Origin: an uncultured Pseudomonadota bacterium
GTDB lineage: Bacteria > Pseudomonadota > Alphaproteobacteria > Rs-D84
Assembly: GCA_946628805.1 (NCBI GenBank)
Contig: CAMOXB010000121.1
Coordinates: forward strand, 1-5,400
Direction: 5' to 3'
DNA length: 5,400 nt
Numbering within the stretch: position 1 is the stretch's first letter; each line of letters opens with the position of its first letter. The position numbers and the translations under genes were made by a program. A model generated the notes under the pieces. The model worked only from the letters and a program-made list of their open reading frames with translations. It did not search any database and was not told the origin of the DNA. Positions 5,118 through 5,400 of this stretch are shown piece after piece.

Positions 5118-5400
5118 ATGAAAAAAGTTATTTTGTCTTTATTAGGTTTTGTATTAATTGCCGGATGTTCGGGCTATGATTATTATAAAACAAACGTTCG
5201 TTATCGCCAGGTTGGTAGTGATTGCGTTTATTACTATAATGAAAAAGGCAAAGAATTTAACGAAGATATTCGTTCAATGAAAGATGCGAAAAAGGTTGTA
5301 TATCGTAACGTCAAATGCGAAGACCTTTATATGGATGACACATTTGGTTATTCGCAACGCAACGACAGAAAAGCAATCATGCCGGTATTTACCGAAGAAA
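5118..5400 (+). CDS. Putative lipoprotein of unknown function (3' end outside the window)
   Basis: An open frame of 94 codons runs from ATG 5118 to the right edge without a stop. The start has AAAAGG (5104-5109) 8 nt upstream. The N-terminus is a textbook lipoprotein signal: MKK, a hydrophobic stretch, then the lipobox IAGC with Cys17 as the lipidation site, so the mature protein should be membrane-anchored and face the periplasm. The residue after Cys17 is Ser, which in enterobacterial rules favours outer-membrane sorting. The mature part is hydrophilic and Tyr-rich near its start (YDYY, VYYY). It has two further cysteines at 36 and 67 that could form a disulfide. I recognise no domain. It is divergent from fba and has its own candidate promoter. 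Confidence 0.8.
   Translation, partial: MKKVILSLLGFVLIAGCSGYDYYKTNVRYRQVGSDCVYYYNEKGKEFNEDIRSMKDAKKVVYRNVKCEDLYMDDTFGYSQRNDRKAIMPVFTEE

Overview
The window is AT-rich (roughly 38-40% G+C by eye). It looks like chromosomal DNA from a Gram-negative bacterium, most likely an alphaproteobacterium. The sliding clamp and elongation factor P have an alphaproteobacterial feel (for example the clamp segments DVRYHLGGIYFH and MPSVIIPRR), and an AsmA-like protein and a lipoprotein imply an outer membrane. The low G+C and short intergenic spaces suggest a host- or gut-associated AT-rich lineage. This placement is inferred from remembered family patterns, not from a search.

Layout. The left edge (2-1042, +) is the C-terminal part of an AsmA-like envelope protein. 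It runs with a 1-nt gap into a membrane-bound diadenylate cyclase of the CdaA type (1044-1814, +), so these two form an operon. A small hairpin with a T-run separates them from dnaN, the DNA polymerase III sliding clamp (1949-3061, +). A 208-nt intergenic stretch follows, holding a 107-bp inverted-repeat element, a clear terminator and a candidate promoter. Then comes efp, elongation factor P (3270-3839, +). A 206-nt convergent region with stacked terminator hairpins and repeats separates efp from a class II fructose-bisphosphate aldolase on the minus strand (4046-4990). A 127-nt divergent region carries candidate promoters in both directions, and a putative lipoprotein (5118 to the right edge, +) is cut by the window end.

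The genes are mostly housekeeping: replication clamp, translation of polyproline stretches and glycolysis. Two features stand out. One is a c-di-AMP synthase in what looks like an alphaproteobacterial genome, coupled to an AsmA-like gene instead of the usual cdaR-glmM partners. The other is a family of intergenic repeats shared by the spaces after dnaN and between efp and fba. One of its modules forms a hairpin whose closing pair has changed on both sides (G-C to C-G), which suggests a selected or recently propagated RNA/DNA structure. I found no CRISPR array, transposase, tRNA or rRNA, and no evidence of a defence or other novel multi-gene system.
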